Shown: piece by piece, positions 28,414 to 38,341 of the stretch
How the letters are laid out: every line of letters starts with the position of its first letter
How positions within the stretch are numbered: the first letter of the stretch is position 1
Source of the DNA: Psychrobacter sp. GP33
GTDB lineage: Bacteria > Pseudomonadota > Gammaproteobacteria > Pseudomonadales > Moraxellaceae
NCBI RefSeq assembly: GCF_014119005.1
Contig: NZ_JACGYX010000005.1
Coordinates: forward strand, 248,001 to 312,000
Direction: 5' to 3'
DNA length: 64,000 nucleotides
Translations under genes and position numbers: made by a program
The notes under the pieces: generated by a model
Databases searched by the model: none
What the model was told of the DNA's origin: nothing
Seen by the model: the letters and a program-made list of their open reading frames with translations, nothing else

Positions 28414-29055
28414 ATGGCCCGCTATATTGGACCAAAACTCAAATTATCACGTCGTGAAGGCACAGACTTAGGTCTTAAGTCTGGTGTTAAACCTTATGAC
28501 GTAAAAACGAAAAAAGCTGGACGTCCACCTGGTCAACATGGCGTTAGCCGTAATAAGACTTCGGAATATGCATTACAGCTGCGTGAAAAACAAAAAGTTA
28601 AGCGTATCTATGGTGTTTTAGAACGCCAATTCGCTAACTATTATAAAGAAGCGGCTCGTAAGCGTGGCGCTACTGGTGAAAACTTACTGGCTATGCTAGA
28701 AAGTCGTCTAGACAATGTTGTTTACCGCATGGGCTTTGGCTCAACACGCGCTGAAGCACGTCAGCTAGTTAGTCATCGTACTGTTATGGTAAAAAAAGCT
28801 GGTCGTGATGAATTTGTTCGTGTGAACATTCCATCAATCCAGTTACAAGATGGTGATGTCATCGCTATCCAAGAGAAGTCTCGCGAACAGTTGCGAATTA
28901 AAAACGCAATTGAGCTGGCTACCCAACGTGGTATTCCAGAATGGCTAGATGTTGATCACAGCAAACTTCAAGGCACGTTTAAAAAAGCGCCTGATCGTAT
29001 CGACCTACCTGCTGAAATCAACGAAAGCTTAATCGTTGAGCTATACTCTAAGTAA
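28414..29055 (+). CDS. rpsD: 30S ribosomal protein S4
   Basis: S4 (uS4) nucleates 30S assembly and represses the alpha operon in E. coli. The 213-aa protein is slightly longer than the E. coli form. It shows the S4 RNA-binding domain with [20 protein letters not shown] followed by RQLVSHR. A strong AAGGAG site is present. A 14-bp hairpin follows, before rpoA. Confidence 0.97.
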   Translation: MARYIGPKLKLSRREGTDLGLKSGVKPYDVKTKKAGRPPGQHGVSRNKTSEYALQLREKQKVKRIYGVLERQFANYYKEAARKRGATGENLLAMLESRLDNVVYRMGFGSTRAEARQLVSHRTVMVKKAGRDEFVRVNIPSIQLQDGDVIAIQEKSREQLRIKNAIELATQRGIPEWLDVDHSKLQGTFKKAPDRIDLPAEINESLIVELYSK

Positions 29056-29063
29056 ATAACGTG

Positions 29064-29095
29064 TTGCTCAATGCTGTACTTACAGCGTTGGGCAA
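29064..29095 (+). promoter_or_regulatory. Strong hairpin between rpsD and rpoA
   Basis: A 14-bp stem (29064-29077 with 29082-29095, two G.T pairs, 4-nt loop) occupies most of the 81-bp gap. There is no T run, so RNA processing, stability control or a transcription pause is more likely than simple termination. Confidence 0.55.
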
Positions 29096-29136
29096 TTAAC
29101 GTTAATTAAATCAGTTAAATAAATCGAGGTGACATC

Positions 29137-30144
29137 ATGATGCTAAATGCAACTGAGTTTCTAACGCCTAATGCCATTAACGTGGACACGGTTAATGAAA
29201 CGATCGCGAAAGTCACACTCGAACCGTTAGAGCGCGGCTTCGGGCACACCTTAGGTAATGCCCTACGTCGCATCTTGCTATCTTCATTACCTGGTGCTGC
29301 TGTTATTGAAGCTGAGATTGATGGTGTTAACCATGAATACTCAACTCTTGAAGGTTTGCAAGAAGATGTGTTGGACTTACTTTTAAATCTTAAAGGTTTG
29401 GCCATTACGCTTCATGACCAAAATGAAGTATTTTTGACCTTGGATAAACAAGGTCCAGGCACTATCACTGCTGCAGACATTGCCTTACCGCATAATGTTG
29501 ATATTATCAATCCAGAATTGGTATTGGGTACATTAAGTGAGCGTGGTCATTTAAAAATGCGTCTGCGTGTGGTGATGGGTCGTGGATACGAGCCTGCAAA
29601 TCAACGCCGTGAAGATGGCGATACCAAAGCTATTGGTCGCTTAAAACTTGATGCAAGTTTTAGTCCAGTACTGCGAGTCGCTTATCAGGTTGAGAACGCA
29701 CGTGTAGAACAACGTACTGATCTTGACCGTCTTATCATTGAGCTTGAAACTAACGGCACTATCGATCCAGAAGAAGCAATTCGTAAAGCAGCAACGATTC
29801 TACAACAACAGATTTCTATCTTTGTTGATTTAGAAGCTGAAGAAGCGCCTGAGCCTGTGAAAGAAAAAGAAGAGGTCGATCCAGTGCTATTACGCCCTGT
29901 TGACGATCTTGAACTAACGGTTCGCTCAGCCAATTGTTTGAAAGCTGAAAACATTTACTATATCGGTGATTTGGTCCAGCGTTCAGAGACTGAACTACTT
30001 AAAACCCCAAATCTTGGTAAGAAATCATTAACAGAAATCAAAGACGTACTAGCATCTAAAGATTTAGAGCTGGGCATGCGCCTTGATAATTGGCCACCAG
30101 CTGATTTACGTGTTGATGATCGCTTTTCTTATCGTAGCCGTTAA
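29137..30144 (+). CDS. rpoA: RNA polymerase alpha subunit
   Basis: The alpha subunit dimerises to seed RNA polymerase assembly and contacts UP elements and activators. The 335-aa protein has the N-terminal assembly domain (about 1-235, with [20 protein letters not shown]), an acidic linker (about 240-252) and the C-terminal domain (about 258-325, with [21 protein letters not shown] sequence and [16 protein letters not shown]). Two ATGs are adjacent; the first has AGGTG 5 nt upstream. Confidence 0.98.
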   Translation: MMLNATEFLTPNAINVDTVNETIAKVTLEPLERGFGHTLGNALRRILLSSLPGAAVIEAEIDGVNHEYSTLEGLQEDVLDLLLNLKGLAITLHDQNEVFLTLDKQGPGTITAADIALPHNVDIINPELVLGTLSERGHLKMRLRVVMGRGYEPANQRREDGDTKAIGRLKLDASFSPVLRVAYQVENARVEQRTDLDRLIIELETNGTIDPEEAIRKAATILQQQISIFVDLEAEEAPEPVKEKEEVDPVLLRPVDDLELTVRSANCLKAENIYYIGDLVQRSETELLKTPNLGKKSLTEIKDVLASKDLELGMRLDNWPPADLRVDDRFSYRSR

Positions 30145-30163
30145 ACTTTAAGGATATTTGACC

Positions 30164-30523
30164 ATGCGCCATCGTAAGAGTGGAGTCAAGCTGGGTCGTA
30201 CCAGCAGTCATCGTAAGGCAATGTTCCAGAACATGACCAACTCACTATTTGAGCATGAACTGATTAAAACAACATTACCAAAAGCGAAAGAATTACGCCG
30301 TGTTGCTGAACCATTAATCACTATGGCTAAAGAAGACAGCGTTGCAAATCGCCGTCTAGCGTTCAGCCGTATGCGTAGTAAAGCTATGGTAGGCAAACTA
30401 TTTGGCACGTTAGGTCCTCGTTACCAAACGCGTCCAGGTGGCTATTTGCGTATCGTAAAATGCGGAAATCGTGATGGTGACAATGCACCAATGGCTTATG
30501 TAGAATTAGTTGATCGTGACTAA
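30164..30523 (+). CDS. rplQ: 50S ribosomal protein L17
   Basis: L17 (bL17) lies at the 50S surface near the exit tunnel. The 119-aa protein opens [20 protein letters not shown] and ends in a short [19 protein letters not shown] tail. The ATG at 30164 has AAGGA about 10 nt upstream. It is the last gene of the alpha operon, closed by a strong terminator. Confidence 0.97.
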   Translation: MRHRKSGVKLGRTSSHRKAMFQNMTNSLFEHELIKTTLPKAKELRRVAEPLITMAKEDSVANRRLAFSRMRSKAMVGKLFGTLGPRYQTRPGGYLRIVKCGNRDGDNAPMAYVELVDRD

Positions 30524-30564
30524 TTATTAGATAAAGTTGTTGCATAATAATGTTATGATTTCAG

Positions 30565-30594
30565 AAAAGCTCCAAGTGATTGGAGCTTTTTTTT
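30565..30594 (+). terminator. Terminator of the alpha operon
   Basis: A 10-bp stem (30565-30574 with 30581-30590) is followed by further T residues. It lies 42 bp after rplQ and is the only classic terminator at the end of the ribosomal cluster. Confidence 0.85.
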
Positions 30595-30674
30595 ATGTCT
30601 TTTTTGAGTAGATTATGTTTTTTGCTTATAATTTAGGGTGACTAACCATTATCTAAGGATAAAAATTTAAATAT

Positions 30675-31292
30675 TCATAATAAAGTACTTACATCAGCAG
30701 CACCTTGGCGAATAATCTCAGGCTGACCGCTGGTCATATCAACAATAGTGGTCAGCTTAATGGTTAGCATACCTGCGTTGATCAGCCCATCTATCTGATT
30801 ACCCAATAGCTCTTCTATCTCATAAGGGTCATCAAGCACATGTTCGTGAGTGGGTAGTATCAAGGAGCTGGTTAGGATAGGCTCATCCATTGCTGCTAAT
30901 AAGGCTTGAGCAATTGCATTGCTCGGTACACGTACACCAATAGTCTTTTTCTTAGTATGTGCAATTTTCTTAGGCACATCTTTTGTGGCATTTAAAATAA
31001 AAGTGATGGGAGCAGGAGTATGTGCTTTTAATTGTTTGAATTGCATATTATCTACTGCTGCATACATGGCTATCTCGCTCAAGTCACGGCATAACAAGGT
31101 AAATTGGTGCTTGTCGTCAAGCTCTCTTATCTGTTTGAGTTTATCAAGTGCTGCTTTAGCACCTAAACGACAAGCAAAAGCGTAACTGGTGTCCGTAGGA
31201 TAAATCAAGAGCTGATCTTGACGTAATAAATCGACAGCTTGCTCGATAAGACGCGGTTGCGGATTTTCTGGATGGATATAAAAGGTTTGCAT
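30675..31292 (-). CDS. yciO: YciO-type Sua5/TsaC family protein
   Basis: The 205-aa protein has the YrdC/Sua5 fold. TsaC members make threonylcarbamoyl-AMP for the t6A37 tRNA modification, while YciO members bind RNA and their role is less clear. It shows LIYPTDTSYAFACRLGAK, a FTLLCRDLSEIAMYA region and IGVRVPSN, which resemble YciO more than TsaC. It lies on the minus strand after the alpha-operon terminator, with no obvious operon partner. Confidence 0.8.
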   Translation of the reverse strand: MQTFYIHPENPQPRLIEQAVDLLRQDQLLIYPTDTSYAFACRLGAKAALDKLKQIRELDDKHQFTLLCRDLSEIAMYAAVDNMQFKQLKAHTPAPITFILNATKDVPKKIAHTKKKTIGVRVPSNAIAQALLAAMDEPILTSSLILPTHEHVLDDPYEIEELLGNQIDGLINAGMLTIKLTTIVDMTSGQPEIIRQGAADVSTLL

Positions 31293-31454
31293 ATTAATTC
31301 CTTATTTATTACTGCTGTTATCGTTATTCTTGAGTTAGAGCAATTTGCTACTGACATTACTATAGCGGTAAAGTTAGTAGCGGTTATAGGGCGATGCCGT
31401 TACTAAACGTATTCCACTCTTAAAATGATTAAGATGAAATAACCGCACGTGGGT

Positions 31455-32138
31455 TTATAGTGCCATAGTTACTGACTCACTATTATTGACCATGAGTAAT
31501 GCTAATAACCAAATTTTAGCATCGCGCGGTAATTGATGCGGCTCATCAATATAAGAAGCCACTTGCTGATAAACATCAATGGCAAAGGTACTACCTTCAG
31601 TATCGAAGTCTGCAAATAGATTGTCCAGTGATACACCAAATGGTCTGTTGCATGCTAAGGTAAACAAACATTCTAAAGCTTGCGGCTTAATCTCTAAGTG
31701 CTCAAATTGATGTTGTTGTGCGGCACTGCGTCCATCAGGTGCATACCAATAGCCAAAATCAATTAACGCTCTACGCTTGCTACCAGCAATGCACCAATGA
31801 CTGATTTCGTGCAACGCGCTGGCAAAAAATCCATGAGCAAACTGTATACGAGCTGTCTGATATTCGGTTGCGGGAAAATATTCCGGCTCACACTCTCCGC
31901 GTACAAGCGTGACATGTTGATAGGCAAATAACTGATTAAATACGCTCATTAACCACTCCGTTGCCATCTGTTCATCATCTTGTGAAAAAGGCGTTTTATC
32001 TAAGAACAATAAGTCAGCACAACGAACTACGCGGTGATTATCTATACCAATTAAGTTAATAAGCTGCTGCTGCATTCTTATTTTATTAATATGCGTAAAT
32101 AAGATACTAAAATCTGGGTGAGGTGGAGGATATACCAT
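31455..32138 (-). CDS. epmC: Elongation factor P hydroxylase EpmC
   Basis: EpmC (YfcM) hydroxylates the beta-lysylated lysine of elongation factor P. The core is highly conserved: RIQFAHGFFASALHEISHWC (probable metal-binding His-Glu-His), RRALIDFGYWYAPDGR and the LEIKPQALECLF region. The N-terminus is uncertain. ATG at 32138 is given here, a TTG at 32156 and an ATG at 32075 are alternatives, and none has a clear ribosome site. epmA and epmB are not in the window. Confidence 0.85.
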   Translation of the reverse strand: MVYPPPHPDFSILFTHINKIRMQQQLINLIGIDNHRVVRCADLLFLDKTPFSQDDEQMATEWLMSVFNQLFAYQHVTLVRGECEPEYFPATEYQTARIQFAHGFFASALHEISHWCIAGSKRRALIDFGYWYAPDGRSAAQQHQFEHLEIKPQALECLFTLACNRPFGVSLDNLFADFDTEGSTFAIDVYQQVASYIDEPHQLPRDAKIWLLALLMVNNSESVTMAL

Positions 32139-32377
32139 GGTGATACAATTGACCAAATAAGAGTGAATAAAGAGAACCTGAATTTTAATAATTTGTTAGA
32201 TTAATGAGTTGCACTGTTAATTAAAGCACATTACGGATTGATTTTATCTATACTCTATCAGATGTGCGCCATAATCTAAGCCACGCTTAATAATATAAAA
32301 ATAATAACATAGTAGCCCTAGCGTCATATTACACTTTCCGCTAGTATGGCAGGCAATATTATATACCGTTTTGGTTA

Positions 32378-32989
32378 ATGAGGCCGCGTATGTCCAGCAC
32401 TCCAGCAAACAAACCATCAGCGGTTCGCGCTGACGATACTAAAACCTCTTCGTTACTTAGTGTTCCTGAATATTTGTCTTTGGATAAATGGGCGGATACT
32501 GGTTTTGAGTGGTCAGGACCAGTCGCGCCATTGTCTTTTGAGCGTCTGCTTCCTGCATTGAGTGACGAGCATGAGCAGTCAAATTTAGAGATTTCAGTAA
32601 ATTTGTATCGTCGTAATAACGTATTGCATCTTGCCTTTACCGTTACTGGTGCAATATGGTTAACGTGTCAACGTTGTTTGCAACCGATTAATGTTGATTT
32701 ATCCGATGACCATGATATTGCTTTGTTTGAAGATGAAAGCCAAGTTCGTCTCGTGAATGAGGAACAGGATTTCTTATTATTATCAGAAGTAGTTAGTGAT
32801 CAGACACCTGAGAATTTATTGTTACTTAAGAATATAATTGAAGATGAGATGTTATTAAAAACGCCTCTGGCACCAAAGCATGACGATTGCGAGATGAGCG
32901 TTGAGCAAGTGGGAGATATACCAGAGGAAGAGGAAGAAGAGAATCCTTTTGCTGCGTTACTGTCTTTAAAAGGTAAATTATCTAACTAA
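32378..32989 (+). CDS. yceD: YceD/DUF177 family 23S rRNA accumulation protein
   Basis: YceD proteins are needed for normal 23S rRNA levels and almost always precede rpmF. The 203-aa protein has the conserved WLTCQRCLQPINVDL motif and a very acidic C-terminal segment (PEEEEEENPFAALLSLKG). Two ATGs (32378 and 32390) could serve as start. The link to rpmF supports the assignment, although here 321 bp separate the two. Confidence 0.88.
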   Translation: MRPRMSSTPANKPSAVRADDTKTSSLLSVPEYLSLDKWADTGFEWSGPVAPLSFERLLPALSDEHEQSNLEISVNLYRRNNVLHLAFTVTGAIWLTCQRCLQPINVDLSDDHDIALFEDESQVRLVNEEQDFLLLSEVVSDQTPENLLLLKNIIEDEMLLKTPLAPKHDDCEMSVEQVGDIPEEEEEENPFAALLSLKGKLSN

Positions 32990-33310
32990 CGTTAGTTAAC
33001 TAGAGAGCTATTAAACAGGTTTTTAACATGTCAAGATAGGTTTGGGTGATAAGCTTTCATGAGAACGATAAAATGGGGGTTTATTATTGCTTCAAACCTG
33101 CGTATAATGGCCGATTTATTGCATACTTGTTAATAAAAACCGATTGATCAAATTATCCATAGAGTTTAGATTTAATCGGCCTTTATAACATGTGGCACAT
33201 CAAATAATTTAATGATGCGTAAGGCTTAGGTTGTTGTGATTAGATAGCCTGTGTCAGTATCGTCTAAAGCTGAATTTCAAGCTTATCCCTTTAAGTATAG
33301 GAGCTATATC
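32990..33310 (+). other. Intergenic region yceD / rpmF
   Basis: The 321-bp gap contains a candidate promoter (33081-33108) and a leader of about 195 nt before rpmF. No reading frame or RNA gene was recognised. Confidence 0.45.
33081..33108 (+). promoter_or_regulatory. Candidate rpmF promoter
   Basis: TTATTA (33081-33086), a 16-bp spacer and a perfect TATAAT (33103-33108). Confidence 0.45.
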
Positions 33311-33493
33311 ATGGCCGTTCAAAAAAGCCGCAAAAGCCGTTCACGTCGTGACATGCGCCGTTCACATCACCGTATGACTGTGGCTGAACTCAGCGTTGAT
33401 GCTACCACAGGTGAAAAACATCGTCGTCACCACATGACTAAAGATGGTTTTTACCGTGGCCGTCAATTGTTCAAAGTTAGTCAAGAGGCTTAA
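33311..33493 (+). CDS. rpmF: 50S ribosomal protein L32
   Basis: L32 (bL32) is a small basic 50S protein. The 60-aa product opens [20 protein letters not shown] and has the family [17 protein letters not shown] region. It lacks the CXXC pairs of zinc-binding L32 forms. GGAG precedes the ATG. Two hairpins follow before fabD. Confidence 0.95.
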   Translation: MAVQKSRKSRSRRDMRRSHHRMTVAELSVDATTGEKHRRHHMTKDGFYRGRQLFKVSQEA

Positions 33494-33593
33494 TTTATCA
33501 CTATAAAGTAGGAGGTTTAGAAATGCTGTGTTCGCTACTATGAACCATAACAATTCTAATCTGTTGCTAGTAGACGGTAAATGTTAAGCTAAC

Positions 33594-33649
33594 AAAAGCC
33601 AAGTTATTTCGCTATCATATATTATGTGGCTGGATAACTTGGCTTTTTT
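33594..33649 (+). terminator. Terminator after rpmF
   Basis: A long stem (33594-33607 with 33634-33647) with an AT-rich loop is followed by T residues. Confidence 0.75.
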
Positions 33650-33667
33650 GTGATTTGAATTTTCTGT

Positions 33668-33691
33668 AATAGAGTTTAAAACTCTATTTTT
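33668..33691 (+). terminator. Second hairpin after rpmF
   Basis: An 8-bp stem (33668-33675 with 33681-33688) is followed by three further T residues, 20 bp after the first terminator. The stem is AT-rich and probably weak. Confidence 0.4.
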
Positions 33692-33776
33692 GCCTGATTC
33701 TAGATTGTTCTTCTATTTTAAATTACCGTTTTATTTATTCTCAGTACCTCTCCAACTCACCTAAGGAATATGGGCT

Positions 33777-34745
33777 ATGGCATCTGTACCTGATATAAAA
33801 ATAACACAGCCACCTCGCATTGCGGTTATCTTTCCTGGGCAAGGTTCACAAGCGGTTAATATGGCAGCTGAACTTGCTGAGATATATCCTCAAATTCATG
33901 AAACTTTTGCTGAAGCTAGTGCAGCGCTGGGCGAAGATTTGTGGGCAATTTGCCAGGATGAAGAGCAGCTGAATCAAACTCAGTATACTCAGCCTGCATT
34001 ATTGACGGTAAGTATCGCTCTGTGGCGTATTTTGCAAGATAAGATTACGCATGTGCCTTGTTATTTGGCAGGCCATTCTTTAGGGGAATATAGTGCCCTA
34101 TGTGCCGCTGGTGTGCTCTCTTTTGCTGATGCAGTGCAATTGGTGCATAAGCGTGGACAGTTGATGCAGCAAGCAGTGATAGATGTTGATACAGCGATGG
34201 CAGCTGTATTGGGGCTTGAGGATAATCGAGTCGAGACATTATGTGAGCAGGCGACTGAGCATGTGGATGGCGCTGTGGTTGGCGCGGCGAATTTTAATAG
34301 TCCTGGGCAAGTGGTGATATCAGGCAATGCAGCAGGCGTTAATGCAGTGATTGATAAAGTACAGAATACTGGTAAAAAAGCCATTCTATTAAAGGTAAGT
34401 GTACCGTCACATTGTGCATTAATGACACCTGCCAGTAGTGCACTTGCTGAAGCTTTGGCTGCTATTAAATTTGATCAAGCTACTATTCCGGTCATCCAAA
34501 ATCGTCATGCGCGCGTCGAGACAGGGATTCAGGGCATAAAGCAAGCACTAACTGAGCAGCTGAGTGAACCAGTATTATGGTCACAAACCATGCAAGCGTT
34601 GTCTGAGAAACAAATTAATGTTTTAATCGAATGTGGTAGTGGCAATGTATTGAGTAATTTAGCAAAGCGTCAAGCCCAACCGATTGCCAGCTATCCTGTT
34701 GACAAACCTGCCCGACTCGACAAATTAATGGAGGTATTATCGTGA
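33777..34745 (+). CDS. fabD: Malonyl-CoA:ACP transacylase
   Basis: FabD moves the malonyl group from CoA to acyl carrier protein for fatty-acid elongation. The 322-aa protein has the oxyanion motif FPGQGSQ, the nucleophile Ser101 in GHSLGEYSA and the catalytic-His region VPSHCALM. It starts the fabD-fabG-acpP group, and its stop overlaps the fabG start. plsX and fabH, usual upstream neighbours, are absent here. Confidence 0.96.
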   Translation: MASVPDIKITQPPRIAVIFPGQGSQAVNMAAELAEIYPQIHETFAEASAALGEDLWAICQDEEQLNQTQYTQPALLTVSIALWRILQDKITHVPCYLAGHSLGEYSALCAAGVLSFADAVQLVHKRGQLMQQAVIDVDTAMAAVLGLEDNRVETLCEQATEHVDGAVVGAANFNSPGQVVISGNAAGVNAVIDKVQNTGKKAILLKVSVPSHCALMTPASSALAEALAAIKFDQATIPVIQNRHARVETGIQGIKQALTEQLSEPVLWSQTMQALSEKQINVLIECGSGNVLSNLAKRQAQPIASYPVDKPARLDKLMEVLS

Positions 34746-35470
34746 GCCGTACGATTATTCTAGTTACTGGTGCCAGCCGTGGTATTGGTAAAGCCGTTGC
34801 CAAGCGTTTTGCTAAAGAAGGCCATTTTGTTATTGGTACTGCTACTACTGAAAAAGGTGCCGCACTTATTGATAGTTATCTGCACGATGCGGGTGGTATC
34901 GGGCGAGTATTGGATGTCCGTGATAGCGCTCAGATTGATAAGCTATTTGAAGAGATTGAAAGTGTATACGGTGCGGTGCAAGTATTGGTCAATAATGCTG
35001 GTATTACCCAAGATGGGTTGCTAATGCGTATGAAAGATGATGATTGGGAAAACGTTGTTGATACCAATTTGACATCGATATATCGCATGAGCAAACGTGC
35101 GGTGCGTGGCATGATGAAAGCCCGCCGTGGTCGCATCATCAATATCAGCTCTGTGGTTGCGCAAATGGGCAACGCTGGACAGTCAAACTATGCGGCGACT
35201 AAAGCGGGGGTAGAAGGTTTTAGCCGTACGCTTGCCCGTGAAATAGGGTCACGTCAGGTAACGATTAACTGTGTAGCACCGGGTCTTATTGAAACGGATA
35301 TGACTGATGAGCTTGACGAGCGCTTATTGAACTCTATGTTAGATGCAGTGCCGATTGGGCGTTTGGGACAACCTGAAGACATCGCAGCTGCTGTATCATT
35401 CTTAGCCAGTGATGAAGCCAGCTACATTACCGGAGCCGTTATTCCTGTTAACGGTGGTATGTACATGTAA
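34742..35470 (+). CDS. fabG: 3-oxoacyl-ACP reductase
   Basis: FabG is the NADPH-dependent ketoreductase of fatty-acid elongation. The 242-aa short-chain dehydrogenase has the cofactor motif TGASRGIGKAVA, NNAG at 84-87 and the catalytic Ser137, Tyr150 and Lys154 (NYAATKAG). It starts at GTG overlapping the fabD stop (GTGA), so the two are coupled. Confidence 0.96.
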   Translation: MSRTIILVTGASRGIGKAVAKRFAKEGHFVIGTATTEKGAALIDSYLHDAGGIGRVLDVRDSAQIDKLFEEIESVYGAVQVLVNNAGITQDGLLMRMKDDDWENVVDTNLTSIYRMSKRAVRGMMKARRGRIINISSVVAQMGNAGQSNYAATKAGVEGFSRTLAREIGSRQVTINCVAPGLIETDMTDELDERLLNSMLDAVPIGRLGQPEDIAAAVSFLASDEASYITGAVIPVNGGMYM

Positions 35471-35537
35471 CGTGAATTAAAACGTTACACTTCGATAATA
35501 AAAAACTGTGTGAACGAGTGTAAACTATAATTAACGG

Positions 35538-35546
35538 TGCTATAAT
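35538..35546 (+). promoter_or_regulatory. acpP extended -10 promoter
   Basis: TGCTATAAT forms an extended -10 element (35538-35546). The -35 region is poor. It implies separate, strong expression of acpP with a leader of about 175 nt. Confidence 0.5.
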
Positions 35547-35727
35547 ACTGGATACTTTTTATTAAAGACTGCTATTATTATTTACTGATAGTATGCATTC
35601 AATGGCTGCCAAAGCTGTTATAACATAATAATATGCTTAGACTAAAACTGTTAAATGGCCTGATTGGCAGTCAAGTAATTCTATAACTTTATGGTTTTTT
35701 TTAAATTAATAAATAGGAGCAATACAT

Positions 35728-35964
35728 ATGAGTAATGATACTGAACAAAGAGTTAAAGCAGCAGTTGCAGAGCAATTGGGTATGAACATTGAAGATGTTA
35801 AAAACGAATCTTCTTTCATGGAAGATCTTGGTGCTGATTCATTAGATTTGGTTGAGCTTGTTATGTCATTCGAAAGTGATTTTGGTATCACTATTCCTGA
35901 CGAAGATTCAGCTGAATTGACCACTGTCCAAAAAGCTATTGACTATGTACAAGCACAACTATAA
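35728..35964 (+). CDS. acpP: Acyl carrier protein
   Basis: ACP carries growing acyl chains on a phosphopantetheine arm. The 78-aa acidic protein has Ser38 in the attachment motif [17 protein letters not shown] site is well placed. It has its own promoter and a strong terminator, as expected for one of the most abundant proteins. Confidence 0.97.
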   Translation: MSNDTEQRVKAAVAEQLGMNIEDVKNESSFMEDLGADSLDLVELVMSFESDFGITIPDEDSAELTTVQKAIDYVQAQL

Positions 35965-36327
35965 TTTATCTTTGATACTTTTATAGTATGAAGCTAAGTT
36001 ATAAGCAGTGTTTGTAACCGTTTATCTTGATAGATAGACGGTTTTTTTTGCTTTAACATTTCTTATATTTATTAAGCGCTTATAAGCTTTATGATTCATT
36101 TAGTCACGTCTTTAGTATTATTAATTTCTTAAGAAGGGCTAAACTCTATTAACATAGACCACGTGAATACAACATTATTCAACATACGATTACTATAAAA
36201 GTATTTTGCCTCTGTTATGATTTTGGTCAATGGAAATTATAAACAATATGACGTATTAATTTAGTGTGTTTCCATATTTAGATTATAACTAACAACAATG
36301 ATTAATAATAAAAGTAAGGGGTATTAC
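35965..36327. other. Intergenic region acpP / kbp
   Basis: Apart from the acpP terminator, the 363-bp AT-rich stretch must hold the kbp promoter. I saw no box pair good enough to name. Confidence 0.4.
36017..36049 (+). terminator. acpP terminator
   Basis: A 10-bp stem (36017-36026 with 36033-36042, one G.T pair) is followed by seven T residues. Confidence 0.85.
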
Positions 36328-36837
36328 ATGGGTGTTTTCAGTTTTGCAAAAGATATTGGCGATAAAATTTTTAATCGAGATGATGATAAGCATCAAGCAA
36401 AAGTAGAGACTCACGCTTCGACGAGTACGCCGGTCAAAGAAAGTGAACCCAGCGCGCAATCGGTAGCTAATATTTTATTACGTCGTATTCAACAACAGAA
36501 TCTTAATATTAGTGACTTAAGAGTAAAATATAACGGAACCACTGACACGGCAGAAATCAGCGGTTCAGCCAAGACTCAAGCTGACCGTGAAAAAGCTATT
36601 ATTGCTGTTGGCAACGTTCAAAACGTTGCTAAAGTTATTGATAATATTAGTATTGAACAAGATGCACCGGAATCAACCATGTATACCGTTAAGTCTGGTG
36701 ATAGCTTATCTAAAATTGCCCAAAGTGTTTATGGAAGCACTTCTGATTACATGAAAATATTTGAAGCCAATAAACCTATGTTATCTGATCCTAATAAGAT
36801 TTATCCGGGTCAAGTATTACGTATTCCAAAATCATAG
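36328..36837 (+). CDS. kbp: BON/LysM potassium-binding protein Kbp (YgaU-like)
   Basis: Kbp is a soluble cytoplasmic BON plus LysM protein that binds K+ in E. coli. The 169-aa product opens MGVFSFAKDIGDKIF, has a BON domain (about 40-95, with TAEISGSAKTQADREKAI) and a C-terminal LysM (about 117-167, YTVKSGDSLSKIAQ, NKIYPGQVLRIPKS). It is about 20 aa longer than E. coli Kbp, through an Asp/Lys/Ser-rich linker near residue 20-45. The ATG at 36328 has an AAGGGG site. Confidence 0.88.
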   Translation: MGVFSFAKDIGDKIFNRDDDKHQAKVETHASTSTPVKESEPSAQSVANILLRRIQQQNLNISDLRVKYNGTTDTAEISGSAKTQADREKAIIAVGNVQNVAKVIDNISIEQDAPESTMYTVKSGDSLSKIAQSVYGSTSDYMKIFEANKPMLSDPNKIYPGQVLRIPKS

Positions 36838-36893
36838 TTTGACGTCAGTTTATCTATTAATGTAAGAGACGTTATTTTAAAGTAGCTTGTCAT

Positions 36894-36924
36894 AAAAAAG
36901 CCTTCTAATACAGAAGGCTTTTTT
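36894..36924. terminator. Bidirectional terminator kbp / queG
   Basis: A 7-bp GC-containing stem (36900-36906 with 36912-36918) is flanked by six A and six T residues, so it can work for both converging genes. Confidence 0.85.
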
Positions 36925-36994
36925 ATGGTTTCATTAGCACAGAATGAGTGTTTAAGAGTGAAAAATCTTATTCAGGCATTATTCTAAGGTAGCT

Positions 36995-38173
36995 TCATTC
37001 AGAATCATTTATTTTCATTTCTTGTTCTTTGATTGCCCAGATAATATGTTCGTCAAGCATGTCATCATACATACCAAGCTTAGAACGTAGCTGGTCAATA
37101 TGACGTTGCTGACCAGTTGTATTACCCAATGCGATAGAAATATTTCTTAAAAAACTAACGTAGCCTGTTCTCCTAATAGGACTGCCTTGCGTTTTTCGCA
37201 AAAACTCATCTTCATTCCAGTTCCATAAAGTAAGTAAGTCACTGTTATCAAGATTATGACGTGGGGCGAAATCTTCTATAGCAGTTATTTTTGCATAGCG
37301 ATTCCACGGGCAAACCAGTTGACAGTCATCGCAACCAAATATTCGATTACCAATAGCGCGGCGATATTTAATATCTATCGCACCTTTATGCTCTATAGTT
37401 AGGTAAGAGATGCAGGCGGCAGCATTCACCTCATAAGGTGCGACAATCGCTTGAGTGGGACAAACATCAATACAGGCACGGCAGCTACCGCAATGGGAAG
37501 CAACAGGCTTGTCTTCAGGCAGCTCTAAGCTAATAAACAGTTCGCCTAATACAAAAAAAGAACCTGCTTGTTTATTGAGTAGCAAAGTATGCTTGCCAGT
37601 CCAGCCAAGCCCTGCGGCATCTGCTATCGGTCGCTCGAAAATAGGTGCTGAATCACTAAAGGGACGAAATACAAAATCAGTGTTATGACCAATGTCTAAG
37701 TGTTGCCATTCAGGAAGCATGGCTTCAATATCTAGGGCAAGCTGTTTGAGGCGGTTGCGCATGGTCTTATGATAATCGCGCCCACGCGCATAGCGGGCGA
37801 TGATGCCACTGTTAGGACGGTTATTATCAGTAACAGTGCGCGGTGTTGGCGCTTGGGTAATATAATCCATCCGCACACTGATGATAGTTCTTGCACCTTC
37901 GACCAGTTGAGCAGGATTAGCACGCAATTCATGATTATTATGCATGAATTGCAATTGTCCTTCATAACCCTTATCCAGCCAACGTTGTAACTGAATGATT
38001 TGTTCAGCAAATAACGGATGATGTACCGATAAAAATCCACAGTCGGCAAATCCTAAACTCTGCGCTTGTAATTTAATCCAATTTTTTACATCAATAGGCG
38101 TATTGAAACTTAAAGTTTCAGCCGTTGTAATGGTAATTGTTGAAGGTTTGTTTGAAATGGGTTTTATAGTCAT
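36995..38173 (-). CDS. queG: Epoxyqueuosine reductase
   Basis: QueG performs the last step of queuosine synthesis in tRNA, reducing epoxyqueuosine with a cobalamin cofactor and two 4Fe-4S clusters. The 392-aa protein has the ferredoxin motifs CGSCRACIDVCPTQAI and CDDCQLVCPWN, and the family stretch DAAGLGWTGKHTLLL. ATG at 38173 is chosen; a TTG three codons upstream is also open. It diverges from nnr, a common pairing. Confidence 0.95.
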   Translation of the reverse strand: MTIKPISNKPSTITITTAETLSFNTPIDVKNWIKLQAQSLGFADCGFLSVHHPLFAEQIIQLQRWLDKGYEGQLQFMHNNHELRANPAQLVEGARTIISVRMDYITQAPTPRTVTDNNRPNSGIIARYARGRDYHKTMRNRLKQLALDIEAMLPEWQHLDIGHNTDFVFRPFSDSAPIFERPIADAAGLGWTGKHTLLLNKQAGSFFVLGELFISLELPEDKPVASHCGSCRACIDVCPTQAIVAPYEVNAAACISYLTIEHKGAIDIKYRRAIGNRIFGCDDCQLVCPWNRYAKITAIEDFAPRHNLDNSDLLTLWNWNEDEFLRKTQGSPIRRTGYVSFLRNISIALGNTTGQQRHIDQLRSKLGMYDDMLDEHIIWAIKEQEMKINDSE

Positions 38174-38341
38174 AAAGATCAAAATAGGCTGAAATGAATG
38201 TCACTATAATAAGCCAGATAAATTATCACGCAAGGGTAAAAAACAAAAAATTATGGTTATGGTGGCGTTAAGTGATGCAAAGTTTGCTAGGCTAGTGCTA
38301 ACGATTGATTGAAACAGTAGACAATAATAGAGGTATAACAG

